Source: Kocuria sp. p3-SID1428
GTDB taxonomy: Bacteria > Actinomycetota > Actinomycetes > Actinomycetales > Micrococcaceae
Reading direction: 5' to 3'
Assembly (NCBI RefSeq): GCF_025149945.1
Contig: NZ_JALXVH010000025.1
Location: forward strand, 1-41,969
Length of the DNA stretch: 41,969 bases
In this document: positions 20,005-28,114 of the stretch, one piece after another
Numbering within the stretch: the stretch's first letter is position 1
Layout of the letters: every line of letters begins with the position of its first letter
Translations under genes and position numbers: made by a program
Notes under the pieces: generated by a model
Seen by the model: the letters and a program-made list of their open reading frames with translations, nothing else
Database searches by the model: none
Told to the model about the DNA's origin: nothing

Positions 20005-20105
20005 GGGTGGGTCTCCTTCTCGGGGGACTGCTTCGGTGGCAGGGTCGCGATGAGCGGATGCGTGGGGCTGGCTGTGCTGATGTGCTCTGTTCGGGTGGTG
20101 CGGCC

Positions 20106-20870
20106 TCAGCTGGGTCTGGGCGGCAGCACGGCTGAGAGCTGCTCGGCTGCCCGTCGCAGCAGGGGGAGGCGGGACTCCAGCGCTTCCCGGTCGCTGCGGA
20201 AGATCGGGGCGGCCAGCCCGAGGGCGGCGATCAGTCTGCCGGAGCCGTCGAGTACGGGCACGGCGATCGCGGCCACGCCGTCGTCATACTCCTGCGACTG
20301 GGCCGAATATCCCTGCTCGACGGTCTCGGTCACGAGCTCGCGCAGCCGCTCGCGCTGCGCCACGGTGGACGTGGTCCGAGCAGTGAGGGGGATCGTCCGG
20401 AGCAGCTGCTCGCGCTCCTGCTCCGGGGCGAAGGCCAGCAGGACCCGTCCCAGCGCCGACGAGTGCAGGAACCCCTGATCTCCTGGGTCCGTGGTGACGC
20501 GGAACTCGGGGCCGTCGATCTTGGCGGTGGTGAGGAAGCGATCGCCGTGCAGCACTGCCAGGAGGCAGCTCTCACCGGTGACCTCCACGACGCCCTGAAG
20601 CACCGGGGAGGCGGAGGCGTCGAAGCCGCGGGCGTGGGCGACTTTCTGTCCGAGCTGGAAGACCGGCAGGCCGAGCCGATAATGCTTGTCCTGGTTCGAG
20701 TACTCCGCGAAGCCCGTGTCCACCAGCGTGCGAAGCAGCCGGTACGCGGTGGAGAAGTGGTGCCCCGAGGCGTCGGCGAGCTCGCGGGCGGTCGCGCCGT
20801 CAGGGTGCTCGCCGAGCAGGCGCAGCATGTCCGTCGCCTTGCCCACGGTGCCTGTGCCCTGTGCCGTCAT
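20106..20870 (-). CDS. IclR family transcriptional regulator
   Basis: The 254-residue protein has an N-terminal winged helix-turn-helix (about 8-65: VGKATDMLRLLGEHPDGATARELADASG, then STAYRLLRTLVDTGFAEY) and a C-terminal IclR effector domain with GFLHSSALGRVLLAF and GVAAIAVPVLDGSGRLIAALGLAAP. IclR proteins bind as dimers or tetramers of dimers to palindromic operators and respond to aromatic or organic acids; PcaR and related regulators control aromatic catabolism. It is divergent from the transporter and dehydratase genes and lies downstream of nothing else on its strand, so quinate, shikimate or protocatechuate is the likely effector (inference). The ATG at 20870 follows GAGAGGA; the upstream extension crosses the operator region. 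Confidence 0.9.
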   Translation of the reverse strand: MTAQGTGTVGKATDMLRLLGEHPDGATARELADASGHHFSTAYRLLRTLVDTGFAEYSNQDKHYRLGLPVFQLGQKVAHARGFDASASPVLQGVVEVTGESCLLAVLHGDRFLTTAKIDGPEFRVTTDPGDQGFLHSSALGRVLLAFAPEQEREQLLRTIPLTARTTSTVAQRERLRELVTETVEQGYSAQSQEYDDGVAAIAVPVLDGSGRLIAALGLAAPIFRSDREALESRLPLLRRAAEQLSAVLPPRPS

Positions 20871-20935
20871 GAGCGTCCTCTCCGGATGGTGTGCTTGACA
20901 GGCGGTGTCGCCTGGATCACAGTAGCGTATCAGCA

Positions 20936-20954
20936 TTCGGAAGTTATTTCCGAA
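20936..20954. promoter_or_regulatory. Palindromic operator of the shikimate cluster
   Basis: TTCGGAA-GTTAT-TTCCGAA is a perfect 7+7 inverted repeat in an AT-rich island between the divergent iclR gene and transporter operon. It ends two bases before the -35 of the predicted rightward promoter. Position and symmetry suit the IclR regulator encoded next door. Confidence 0.75.
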
Positions 20955-20956
20955 AT

Positions 20957-20985
20957 TTGAAAATTCTGCACTCGAGATCTGTCAT
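20957..20985 (+). promoter_or_regulatory. Predicted promoter of the transporter-dehydratase operon
   Basis: TTGAAA (20957-20962), a 17-bp spacer and TGTCAT (20980-20985) give a fair sigma-70-type match, with a leader of about 35 nt before the ATG at 21028. A TTGACA at 20895-20900 is another -35 but has no good -10 at normal spacing. For the leftward iclR gene, TACGCT just left of the operator on the minus strand is a weak -10. Confidence 0.5.
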
Positions 20986-21027
20986 CGAGGGCGCCGAATG
21001 CACCCACCGCTCACGTGAGGAACCGCC

Positions 21028-22458
21028 ATGACCGACGCGACCACGGCCGCGCCCCAGCCCACGAGCCCGCCTCCTGGCAAGACTCCGCGCAAGGCCGCGC
21101 TGTCCAGCTGGGTCGGCTCCGCCCTGGAGTACTACGACTTCGCTGTCTACGGCACTGCCGCCGCTCTGGTGCTCAACCACCTGTTCTTCCCTGCGGACAC
21201 CAGCCCGGGCGCTGCGATCCTGTTCTCCATGGCCACCGTGGGCGTCGCTTACGTGGTCCGTCCCCTCGGCGCCCTGATCATGGGCCCGCTGGGCGATCGC
21301 ATGGGCCGTCAGTTCGTGCTGATGCTGACCCTGTTCCTGATGGGAGGGGCCACCTTCGCCGTCGGCCTGCTGCCGACCTATGAGCAGGCGGGCCTGCTGG
21401 CGCCGATCCTGCTGACCCTGTGCCGCGTCATCCAGGGCCTGTCCGCCGCCGGCGAGCAGGCCAGCGCGATCTCGGTCTCGCTGGAGCACGCCGATGAAGA
21501 GCACCGCGCCTTCACCGCCAGCTGGACGCTGCAGGGCACCCAGGCCGGCACGCTGCTGGCCACTGCCGTGTTCATCCCCTTCACGCTGATCCTCACCGAG
21601 GATCAGCTGATGAGCTGGGGCTGGCGCATCCCGTTCTACGTCTCCGCCCTGGTGGTCGTGACCGCCTGGGTCATCCGTCGCACCCTGGAGGAGCCGCCCA
21701 AGTTCCACGAGGTCTCCGCGCAGCTCGACAGCGGCTCGACCAGGGCGCCGAGCCCGCTGGGCATCCTGTTCCGCTATCACAAGGCGGCGGTGGCGCGCGT
21801 GGCCCTGGCGGCCATGGTCAACACCGTCAACATGGTCTTCACCGTCTGGTCGGTCTCCTTCGCGACCTCCGTGGTGGGCCTGGACCGCTCGACCATGCTG
21901 CTGGTGCCCGTGGCGGTCAACGCCGTGGCGCTGCTGGCCATCCCCCTGGCGGCGCTGCTCGCGGACCGGATCGGCCGCAAGCCGGTGTTCATCGCCGGCG
22001 CCATCGGCGCAGCCGCCTGCATGTACGGCTACCTCGGTGCGGTCCACAGCGGCAGCTGGCCGCTGATCTTCCTGCTCGGCATCCTGATGTCCGGCTGCTT
22101 CTACTCGCTGGCCAACTCGGTGTGGCCGGCGTTCTACGCCGAGATGTTCCCCACTGCTGTGCGTGTGTCGGGCCTGTCGCTGGGCACGCAGATCGGCTTC
22201 GCGGTCTCGGGCGGCATCGCTCCGGCCCTGTCGGCCTATCTGGCCGGTGAGACCGGCGAGAACTGGATGGGCGTGGCCCTGTTCGTGACCCTCATGTGCC
22301 TCCTCTCGGCAGGCGCGGCGCTGAGCGCGACGGAGACCGGTTACCGCACCCTGGACAGTCTGGACGACCTGCACACCACCCGCACCGAGGCCATCGATCT
22401 CAAGGCCATCGAGACAGCACAGGCCCGTGCGGCCCAGAAGGAGGCAGCCGGCCGATGA
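21028..22458 (+). CDS. MHS-family MFS transporter (shikimate/quinate uptake)
   Basis: The 476-residue protein is a 12-helix major facilitator of the metabolite:H+ symporter subfamily (ShiA, KgtP, ProP type). It shows SWVGSALEYYDFAVYGTAAAL at about 28-48, with the EYYDF motif of the subfamily; RPLGALIMGPLGDRMGRQ (loop 2-3 signature G-x3-D-R-x-G-R); LCRVIQGLSAAGEQASA; and ADRIGRKPV in the second half. The C-terminal 30 residues are cytosolic and Ala-rich. By context it probably imports quinate or shikimate with protons. The start follows GTGAGGA. Its stop overlaps the ATG of the dehydratase gene (ATGA at 22455-22458). Confidence 0.93.
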   Translation: MTDATTAAPQPTSPPPGKTPRKAALSSWVGSALEYYDFAVYGTAAALVLNHLFFPADTSPGAAILFSMATVGVAYVVRPLGALIMGPLGDRMGRQFVLMLTLFLMGGATFAVGLLPTYEQAGLLAPILLTLCRVIQGLSAAGEQASAISVSLEHADEEHRAFTASWTLQGTQAGTLLATAVFIPFTLILTEDQLMSWGWRIPFYVSALVVVTAWVIRRTLEEPPKFHEVSAQLDSGSTRAPSPLGILFRYHKAAVARVALAAMVNTVNMVFTVWSVSFATSVVGLDRSTMLLVPVAVNAVALLAIPLAALLADRIGRKPVFIAGAIGAAACMYGYLGAVHSGSWPLIFLLGILMSGCFYSLANSVWPAFYAEMFPTAVRVSGLSLGTQIGFAVSGGIAPALSAYLAGETGENWMGVALFVTLMCLLSAGAALSATETGYRTLDSLDDLHTTRTEAIDLKAIETAQARAAQKEAAGR

Positions 22459-24413
22459 GGACATCCATCGCCACCGTGTGCCTGTCCGGCACGCTCGCCG
22501 AGAAGATGCGCGCCGCCGCCGACGCCGGGTTCGACGGGATCGAGATCTTCGAGCAGGATCTCGTCGTCTCGCCGCACACCCCGGCGCAGATCCGGCAGCG
22601 CGCCGCCGATCTGGGGCTGAGCCTGGATCTCTACCAGCCCTTCCGGGATCTGGACGGGGTCGAGGAGGACGTCTTCCGGGACGGCCTGCGGCGCCTGGAG
22701 GCCAAGCTGGGCGTGACCCGGGAGCTGGGCATCGACACGATGCTGCTGTGCTCCAACGTGGGCACGGCCACGATCGGCGATGACGAGGTCTGCGCCGAGC
22801 AGCTCCGGAGGGCGGGAGAGCTGGCTGCCGGCTACGGCATCCGGCTGGCCTACGAGGCACTGGCCTGGGGCAGGTTCGTCAACGACTTCGAGCATGCCGC
22901 TCGGATCGTGCGGATGGCGGATCACCCGAATGTGGGCACCTGCCTGGACAGCTTCCACATCCTCTCCCGGGGCTGGGATCCGGCGCCGATCGAGCAGCTG
23001 GATGCGCGCACCGTGCTGTTCGTCCAGCTCGCGGACGCGCCGCTGCTGAGCATGGACGTCCTGTCCTGGTCGCGGCATCACCGGGTGTTCCCCGGTCAGG
23101 GCGGCTTCGATCTGGTCGATTTCATGGTGCACCTGCACCGCTGCGGCTACGACGGACCGGTGTCGCTGGAGATCTTCAACGACTCCTTCCGCCAGGCCGA
23201 CGTCGCGCGCACCGCCGTGGACGGGCTGCGCTCGTTGCGCTGGCTCGAGGATCGAACCCTGGCCCGCCTGGTCGAGCTCGGCGAGGTCGAGACCGGCACG
23301 GCTCCGGGACAGGACCGGGACGACGCCGTCGGGACCGCCGCCGAGCGCGACGGCGCCTCCGATCGCCCGGGTACGGGGCCCATGCGGCTGCGAGCCCTGC
23401 CTCCGTCGGTTCAACCCCGTGGCTGGGGCTTCGTGGAGCTGCGCACCGGCAGGCTGGGGGAGACCTCGCGCATGCTGCACCAGCTCGGTTTCGCCCTCGG
23501 CGGGCATCACCGCAGCAAGGAGGGCGTGCAGCTGTGGGTCCAGGGCCAGGCCCGCGTGATCGTGGTGGACCTCGGCTCCACCGGGCAGGGCACGAGCCTG
23601 GCGGGGCTGGCCTTCGAGGTCCCGGACATCGAGGCCGCCGACAATCGCGCCCATCTGCTGGGGGCTCGTGGGGTGCAGCGCAGTCGGCGCCAGGATGAGC
23701 AGGATCTGCGTGGCGTGTTCGCCCCCGACGGCACGGAGATCTTCTTCTGCCCGCAGGAGCCGAGCCAGGTGCCGAGCTGGACGCTCGAGTTCGGGCTGGA
23801 GCCCGCGCAGGGACCGGCCCAGCGGGGGCCGGCGATCATGGGGATCGACCACGTGAACACCGCTCAGCCATGGCAGCACCGTGACGAGTCCGTGCTCTTC
23901 TTCACAGCCCTGCTGGGGCTGGAGGCCGAACAGCCCCAGGATGTCCCAGGTCCGGCGGGGCTCGTGCGCAGTCAGGTCATGCGCTCGAGCGACGAGGTCA
24001 TCCGGATGCCGCTGAATGTGGCGCCGGAGGATGCCGAGCAGTCCGCGTCGATGGGGGCGGTGTACCCAGAGCATGTGGCCTTCGCCTGTCGGGACATCGA
24101 GGGGCTCGCCCGTCGGGCCGCCCAGCGCGGGCTGGACATGCTGCCTGTGCCGGCGAACTACTACGCCGACCTCCAGGCGCGCTTCGGGCTGGACGACGAG
24201 CGCGTGGGCGAGCTGCGCGAGCTCGGCCTGCTCTACGACCGCGACGAGCACGGCGAGCTGCTGCACTTCTACACCGGAACCCTCGGGGGCGTCTTCTTCG
24301 AGGTGCTTGAGCGCCTCGACGGCTACCGGGGCTACGGAGCGGCAGATGCTCCCGTGCGTCTGGCCGCCCAGTACCGGCGGCTGCGCGATGCAGCACGCGG
24401 CATCCCGCGCTGA
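22455..24413 (+). CDS. qsuB: Two-domain 3-dehydroshikimate dehydratase (QsuB-like)
   Basis: The 652-residue protein joins an N-terminal TIM barrel of the xylose isomerase/AP endonuclease type (about 1-290) to a C-terminal half (about 320-640) with tandem VOC folds like 4-hydroxyphenylpyruvate dioxygenase. This is the QsuB architecture of Corynebacterium, where the barrel dehydrates 3-dehydroshikimate to protocatechuate. Barrel features are DAGFDGIEIFEQDL, NVGTCLDSFHILSRGWDP, FPGQGGFDLVDF and PVSLEIFND, whose Glu, Asp and His bind the metal. The C-terminal half has FVELRTGRLGETSRMLHQLGF, GIDHVNTA, HVAFACRDIEG and GGVFFEVLER, keeping the His/His/Glu pattern; its role in such fusions is uncertain. 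It is coupled to the transporter and followed by a terminator. Confidence 0.92.
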   Translation: MRTSIATVCLSGTLAEKMRAAADAGFDGIEIFEQDLVVSPHTPAQIRQRAADLGLSLDLYQPFRDLDGVEEDVFRDGLRRLEAKLGVTRELGIDTMLLCSNVGTATIGDDEVCAEQLRRAGELAAGYGIRLAYEALAWGRFVNDFEHAARIVRMADHPNVGTCLDSFHILSRGWDPAPIEQLDARTVLFVQLADAPLLSMDVLSWSRHHRVFPGQGGFDLVDFMVHLHRCGYDGPVSLEIFNDSFRQADVARTAVDGLRSLRWLEDRTLARLVELGEVETGTAPGQDRDDAVGTAAERDGASDRPGTGPMRLRALPPSVQPRGWGFVELRTGRLGETSRMLHQLGFALGGHHRSKEGVQLWVQGQARVIVVDLGSTGQGTSLAGLAFEVPDIEAADNRAHLLGARGVQRSRRQDEQDLRGVFAPDGTEIFFCPQEPSQVPSWTLEFGLEPAQGPAQRGPAIMGIDHVNTAQPWQHRDESVLFFTALLGLEAEQPQDVPGPAGLVRSQVMRSSDEVIRMPLNVAPEDAEQSASMGAVYPEHVAFACRDIEGLARRAAQRGLDMLPVPANYYADLQARFGLDDERVGELRELGLLYDRDEHGELLHFYTGTLGGVFFEVLERLDGYRGYGAADAPVRLAAQYRRLRDAARGIPR

Positions 24414-24447
24414 GGCACGGCACCTTTCGGGGCGGCCACCCCGAGAC

Positions 24448-24494
24448 GACGGCCCCGGGCCGCGATTCCCGAAGGATCGCGACCCGGGGCCGTC
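24448..24494. terminator. Strong bidirectional terminator
   Basis: A 12-bp outer stem (GACGGCCCCGGG / CCCGGGGCCGTC) and an inner CGCGAT/ATCGCG stem form a long hairpin between the convergent dehydratase and metallophosphoesterase genes. Confidence 0.9.
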
Positions 24495-24517
24495 GGGCGT
24501 TGCGGGACGACGTTCGC

Positions 24518-25477
24518 TCAGGCGCGCGCCGTCAGGGTCATGAGGACGGCCTCGGGGCGGCAGAACAGCCGCACCGGAGCGAAGCGAGATTCGCCGAGTC
24601 CGACCGAGATCCCCACGGGCACGCCCTTCTGTTCCGTCATGCCCTTGCAGCGCTCGGGCTCGATATCGCAGTTGGAGACCAGTGCCCGGCCGCCGGGCAG
24701 GCAGACCTGCCCGCCGTGGGTGTGTCCGGCCAGGATCAGGTCCGCGCCGTCGTCGGCGAAGCGCTCGAGGGTGCGGATGTAGGGGGCGTGGGCCAGGCCC
24801 AGGCGCAGCACGGGCTCCTCGGCCGGAACCGCGTCTGCGGTCCGAGCCGATCCGGAGGCATGTGCGGCGCCGGCCGGCAGGCTGAAGCCCGGGTGGCGGT
24901 CGAATTCCAGGTGGGGGTCGTCGACGCCCGAGACGTCGAGCAGCTGCCCGCCGATGCGCACCGTGCGGGAGCGGTTGACCATCCCGAGCCAGCCGGCGTC
25001 CTCGAAGGCCCGGTGCATCTGCTGCCAGGGCAGCAGCTGCAGCTGGGTGCGGTCGTCGTCCTGCGAGGTGCGCTTCCAGAGGTAGCGCGCGGGATTCTTG
25101 AAGGCCGGGGCGAAGTAGCAGTTGGAGCCCGGGACGAAGAGGCCGGGCAGGTGCAGCAGGGGCTCGAGGATCTCGAGCAGGTACGGCAGCGCCTGCATGT
25201 GCGAGAGGTTGTCGCCGGTGTCGATCACGAGATCCGGCTCGAGCTCGGCCAGACCGTGCACGAAGCGCTTCTTGGCCTCCTGGCCCGGAACCGTGTGCAG
25301 GTCCGAGATGTGCAGCAGGCGCAGATCCCGCGAGCCGGGTGCCAGCACTGGCAGGGTCTCGTGGCGGACGCGGAAGCGGCGGCGCTCGCCGAGCACGGCC
25401 CAAGCGCCGACGGCCAGGCCGGAGGCCGCGACAGCGGCACCGGTCTGGCCGAAGGTCCTCACCCAGGAAGCGCTCAA
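24518..25477 (-). CDS. Metallophosphoesterase
   Basis: The 319-residue protein has a hydrophobic N terminus (about 8-28) that may anchor it in the membrane, followed by a calcineurin-like phosphoesterase domain. Metal ligands are visible in order: ISDLH, DTGDNLS, GSNCYFAP, LAHAPYIR and GHTHGGQ. The third block is usually GNHE/D; here it is GSNC, keeping the Asn but replacing the following acid or His with Cys. The nearest relatives are the actinobacterial membrane-linked phosphoesterases of unknown substrate beside PBP genes. The start is TTG at 25477, 4 bp before which the PBP gene ends on the same strand. Expression is therefore probably coupled, and a role at the envelope is likely but unproven. 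Confidence 0.9.
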   Translation of the reverse strand: MSASWVRTFGQTGAAVAASGLAVGAWAVLGERRRFRVRHETLPVLAPGSRDLRLLHISDLHTVPGQEAKKRFVHGLAELEPDLVIDTGDNLSHMQALPYLLEILEPLLHLPGLFVPGSNCYFAPAFKNPARYLWKRTSQDDDRTQLQLLPWQQMHRAFEDAGWLGMVNRSRTVRIGGQLLDVSGVDDPHLEFDRHPGFSLPAGAAHASGSARTADAVPAEEPVLRLGLAHAPYIRTLERFADDGADLILAGHTHGGQVCLPGGRALVSNCDIEPERCKGMTEQKGVPVGISVGLGESRFAPVRLFCRPEAVLMTLTARA

Positions 25478-25481
25478 GGGA

Positions 25482-27827
25482 TCACGCAGCCGGGGCGGTG
25501 GTGGCGGTGCCGCCGCCTGCGGTCCCGCTGGCAGTCCCTCCGCTGTCGCCCGTCGCCGTGCCGCCGCTGTCGCCGGTCGCCGTACCGCCGCTGCTCGAGC
25601 CGGAGTCGCTGCTCGAGTCGGAGTCGCTGCTCGAGTCGGAGTCGCTGCTCGAGTCGGAGTCGCTGCCTCTGGTCAGGTCCGACGGAGCGGACGGGAACTC
25701 CTCCGTGCTGTAGTTGGGCGCGATCTCCCGCATGTAGTTCTGCCACTGCTCACCGGCGTAGGAGGCGCCGTCGACCCAGTCGTCGGGATCCGAGGTCTCG
25801 GAGGCGGGTGTCTCGCCGCCGATCGAGACGTCGTTGAGGGAACGGCTGCCCTCGGCGTAGCTGCCGACCCACGAGGCCGTGGACAGGCCCTGCGTATAGC
25901 CCAGCAGCCACGTCTGCGTGGAGTTGTCCGTGGTGCCGGTCTTGGCCGCCGAGGCGTCCGGCAGGTCGATGCCCAGCTGGTAGCCCGAGCCGCGCACGAG
26001 GACCTGCTTGAGCACGTAGTTCACCGTCCGCGCCTCGTCCTCGCTGATCTGGCGCTGACAGGTGCTCTCCGGGACCGCGTATTCCGTGCCGTCGGCACCG
26101 GTGACGCTGTTCAGCGCCCGGGGCTCGCAGCGCACGCCGTCGTTGGCGAAGGTCGCGTAGGTGGTGGCCATGGTCAGCGGGGAGATGTTGTCCGCGGAGC
26201 CGCCCAGCAGCGCCGACAGCTTCGTGGTGTCGATCGGCAGCCCGGTCTGGCCGTTGTGCAGGCCCACGTCGGCGGTGAGCTCTCCGATGCGGCACAGATC
26301 CAGCTCATCGGCCATGGCATAGAGCGCCGTGTTGATCGAGTTGTAGAGCCCGAACTCCACGGACATCTTCCGCTCGTAGCCCTCGGTGGCGTTCTGGAAC
26401 GAGAAGCCCTCTCCGTCATTGCCGGGCTCGAAGATCGACCCGCCCTCCACGCAGGAGGCCTCCCAGGCGTGGTCCGCCGGATAGCTGGTGCGGGAGGCGT
26501 CGATCTGCTCGCCCACCGACTTGCCGGCATCGATCCAGGCCAGCAGCACCATGGGCTTGAAGGTCGAGCCCACCTGGTAGCCGCCGGTGCCTGCCTGCAG
26601 GGTGTCCGTGTTGAAGTTGTAGACCGTGTTCTGCTTGTTCTCCTCCTGAGCGGAGGAGTAGTTCGAGTTCTGGGCCATGGCCACGATGTCCCCGGAGTCC
26701 GGCTCGACAGAGACGATCGAGGAGCCCACGGAATCAGGGTTGTCATCGGCAGGCTGGGTGGCCTCGACCTGCTCCTGGGCCACCGACTGGGCCTCCGGGT
26801 CCAGGGTGGTCACGATCTTGAGCCCGCCGCGCTGGAGGTTGTTCAGGCGGTCGTCCGGGGTCTGCCCGAACTCGGAGGAGGTGAGGATCTCGTTCTCCAC
26901 GTAGGTGCAGAAGTACGGAGCGATCTCGGCGGCCGTGCAGCCCTGGTTCTCCGGGTGCAGGTCAAGATCCAGCGGGGCCGCCGTGGCGTTGTCGTACTGC
27001 TCCTGGGTGATCTTCCCCTCGTCGAGCATGGTCCACAGCACCGTGTTGCGGCGGTCGAGGGACTGCTCCGGGTTGGTCGCAGGGTTGTAGTACTCCGGCG
27101 ACTGCACGAGCCCTGCCAGGGTGGCGGCCTGCTGGAGGTTCAGCTCGGAGGCCGGGATGCCCCAGTAGTAGTTGGCCGCGGTCTCGACGCCGTAGTTGCG
27201 CGGACCGAACAGCACCATGTTGAGGTAGCCCTCGAGGATCTCTTCCTTGGGTACCTCGTTCTCCATGGAGACGGCGAGCTTCATCTCCTGGAGCTTGTCC
27301 ACGTAGCCCTTGTTCGCACCGAGGGTGGAGGCTTCGTCGCCGGCGCGGACGTCGCGGTCGATGATGAGGTTGTTGACGTACTGCTGGGTCAGCGTGGACG
27401 CGCCTTGGCGGCCCTCCGAATTGGTCAGGTTGTTGACCACCGCGCGCATGATGCCCGTGATCGAGACGCCGCCGTGCGTGTAGAAGTCGCGATCCTCGAC
27501 CGAGACGATCGCATCGCGCATGTACGGGGAGATGTCCTCCAACGCGACCGGTGTGCGGTTCTCCGCGTAGAACGTGGCCAGCTCGGTCTCGCCGTCACGC
27601 GCGTACGCGGTCGAGGAGCGGGAGATGGGGCCGTTGGAGAGATCCTCGGGGAGATCCTTCATCCAGGCGACCGAGCCGTTGGCCGCGAGCCCCGCCGCGG
27701 TGGCCGAGGGGAGCACGAGGGCCGCCACAACGCCTCCGGCCAGGATGCTGGCGAGGAGGAAGGCGATGACGCGACCGACTGCAGACGTCCCCTGCGGGGC
27801 ACCGGGGGAGCTCGGAGATGAAGCCAT
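25482..27827 (-). CDS. Bifunctional penicillin-binding protein (class A, PonA-like)
   Basis: The 781-residue protein polymerises and cross-links peptidoglycan outside the membrane. One transmembrane helix lies at about 18-40. The GT51 domain has EDRDFYTHGG with catalytic Glu111, GASTLTQQYVNN, and KEEILEGYLNMVLFG. The transpeptidase domain has the serine motif GSTFK at about 420, SIN in YNSINTALYAM, and KTGTT at about 630. After about residue 715 the tail is low complexity: Ser-Asp repeats (SDSDSSSDSDSSSD), then two GGTATGDS repeats. Such tails are common in actinobacterial PonA proteins, usually proline- or serine-rich; they span the wall. The ATG at 27827 has TACCAT six bases upstream. The metallophosphoesterase gene follows at once. 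Confidence 0.96.
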   Translation of the reverse strand: MASSPSSPGAPQGTSAVGRVIAFLLASILAGGVVAALVLPSATAAGLAANGSVAWMKDLPEDLSNGPISRSSTAYARDGETELATFYAENRTPVALEDISPYMRDAIVSVEDRDFYTHGGVSITGIMRAVVNNLTNSEGRQGASTLTQQYVNNLIIDRDVRAGDEASTLGANKGYVDKLQEMKLAVSMENEVPKEEILEGYLNMVLFGPRNYGVETAANYYWGIPASELNLQQAATLAGLVQSPEYYNPATNPEQSLDRRNTVLWTMLDEGKITQEQYDNATAAPLDLDLHPENQGCTAAEIAPYFCTYVENEILTSSEFGQTPDDRLNNLQRGGLKIVTTLDPEAQSVAQEQVEATQPADDNPDSVGSSIVSVEPDSGDIVAMAQNSNYSSAQEENKQNTVYNFNTDTLQAGTGGYQVGSTFKPMVLLAWIDAGKSVGEQIDASRTSYPADHAWEASCVEGGSIFEPGNDGEGFSFQNATEGYERKMSVEFGLYNSINTALYAMADELDLCRIGELTADVGLHNGQTGLPIDTTKLSALLGGSADNISPLTMATTYATFANDGVRCEPRALNSVTGADGTEYAVPESTCQRQISEDEARTVNYVLKQVLVRGSGYQLGIDLPDASAAKTGTTDNSTQTWLLGYTQGLSTASWVGSYAEGSRSLNDVSIGGETPASETSDPDDWVDGASYAGEQWQNYMREIAPNYSTEEFPSAPSDLTRGSDSDSSSDSDSSSDSDSSSDSGSSSGGTATGDSGGTATGDSGGTASGTAGGGTATTAPAA
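25540..25587 (-). repeat. 24-bp tandem repeat in the PBP tail
   Basis: Two near-identical 24-bp units encode GGTATGDS twice in the PBP C terminus. One base differs in each of two positions. Confidence 0.8.
25602..25667 (-). repeat. 18-bp tandem repeat encoding Ser-Asp repeats
   Basis: Three identical 18-bp copies (25602-25619, 25620-25637, 25638-25655) plus a 12-bp partial copy encode the SDSDSS segment of the PBP. The identity points to recent slippage, so copy number may differ between strains. It is coding, with no spacer, so it is not a CRISPR array. Confidence 0.9.
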
Positions 27828-27833
27828 TCGGTC

Positions 27834-27839
27834 ATGGTA
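27834..27839 (-). promoter_or_regulatory. Candidate leaderless -10 element (TACCAT) of the PBP gene
   Basis: On the minus strand TACCAT is followed by GACCGA (6 nt) and the ATG, with no ribosome-binding site. The ATG inside this element opens a different frame and is not the gene start. Confidence 0.5.
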
Positions 27840-27901
27840 CAAGTCGAGGCTGGGAGCACGCGGCGGCGCGCGATGAGGCCTGTGCCACGGTGCGAAGGCA
27901 C

Positions 27902-27907
27902 TAGGAT
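27902..27907 (+). promoter_or_regulatory. Candidate leaderless -10 element (TAGGAT) of the DUF4177 gene
   Basis: TAGGAT, then CGGGGCC (7 nt), then the ATG at 27915. It is divergent from the PBP element 62 bp away. Confidence 0.5.
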
Positions 27908-27914
27908 CGGGGCC

Positions 27915-28112
27915 ATGACCACTTGGGAATACATGACCGCGCCCATCATGATCCACGCGACCAAGCAGATCCTCGACAACTTCGGCTCGGAGGGCTGGGA
28001 GCTGGTCGCGATCCTGCCCGGCCAGCAGCAGGCCTCCACCCCGGACGCCGCGGTGAACGCCCCGCAGCAGACCAACCCGATCGCCTACTTCAAGCGACCC
28101 AAGGAGGCCTGA
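27915..28112 (+). CDS. DUF4177 family small protein
   Basis: The 65-residue protein begins MTTWEYMTAPI and continues with ILDNFGSEGWELVAILPG, the core of DUF4177. The family has a small alpha/beta fold and no known activity. It is often found directly upstream of a RidA-type gene in actinobacteria, as here, two bases apart. The shared transcript suggests a joint role, but no reaction can be assigned. The ATG is preferred over an upstream in-frame start because the extra residues are not conserved and TAGGAT lies 7 nt upstream. Confidence 0.85.
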   Translation: MTTWEYMTAPIMIHATKQILDNFGSEGWELVAILPGQQQASTPDAAVNAPQQTNPIAYFKRPKEA

Positions 28113-28114
28113 TC

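Noticed and set aside
20895..20928. TTGACA with TAGCGT as the transporter promoter
   Set aside because: The spacing is 22 bp, too long for a standard promoter; TTGAAA-N17-TGTCAT fits better.
25602..25667. CRISPR-like array
   Set aside because: Units are contiguous with no spacers and are in frame in the PBP gene; no cas genes are present.
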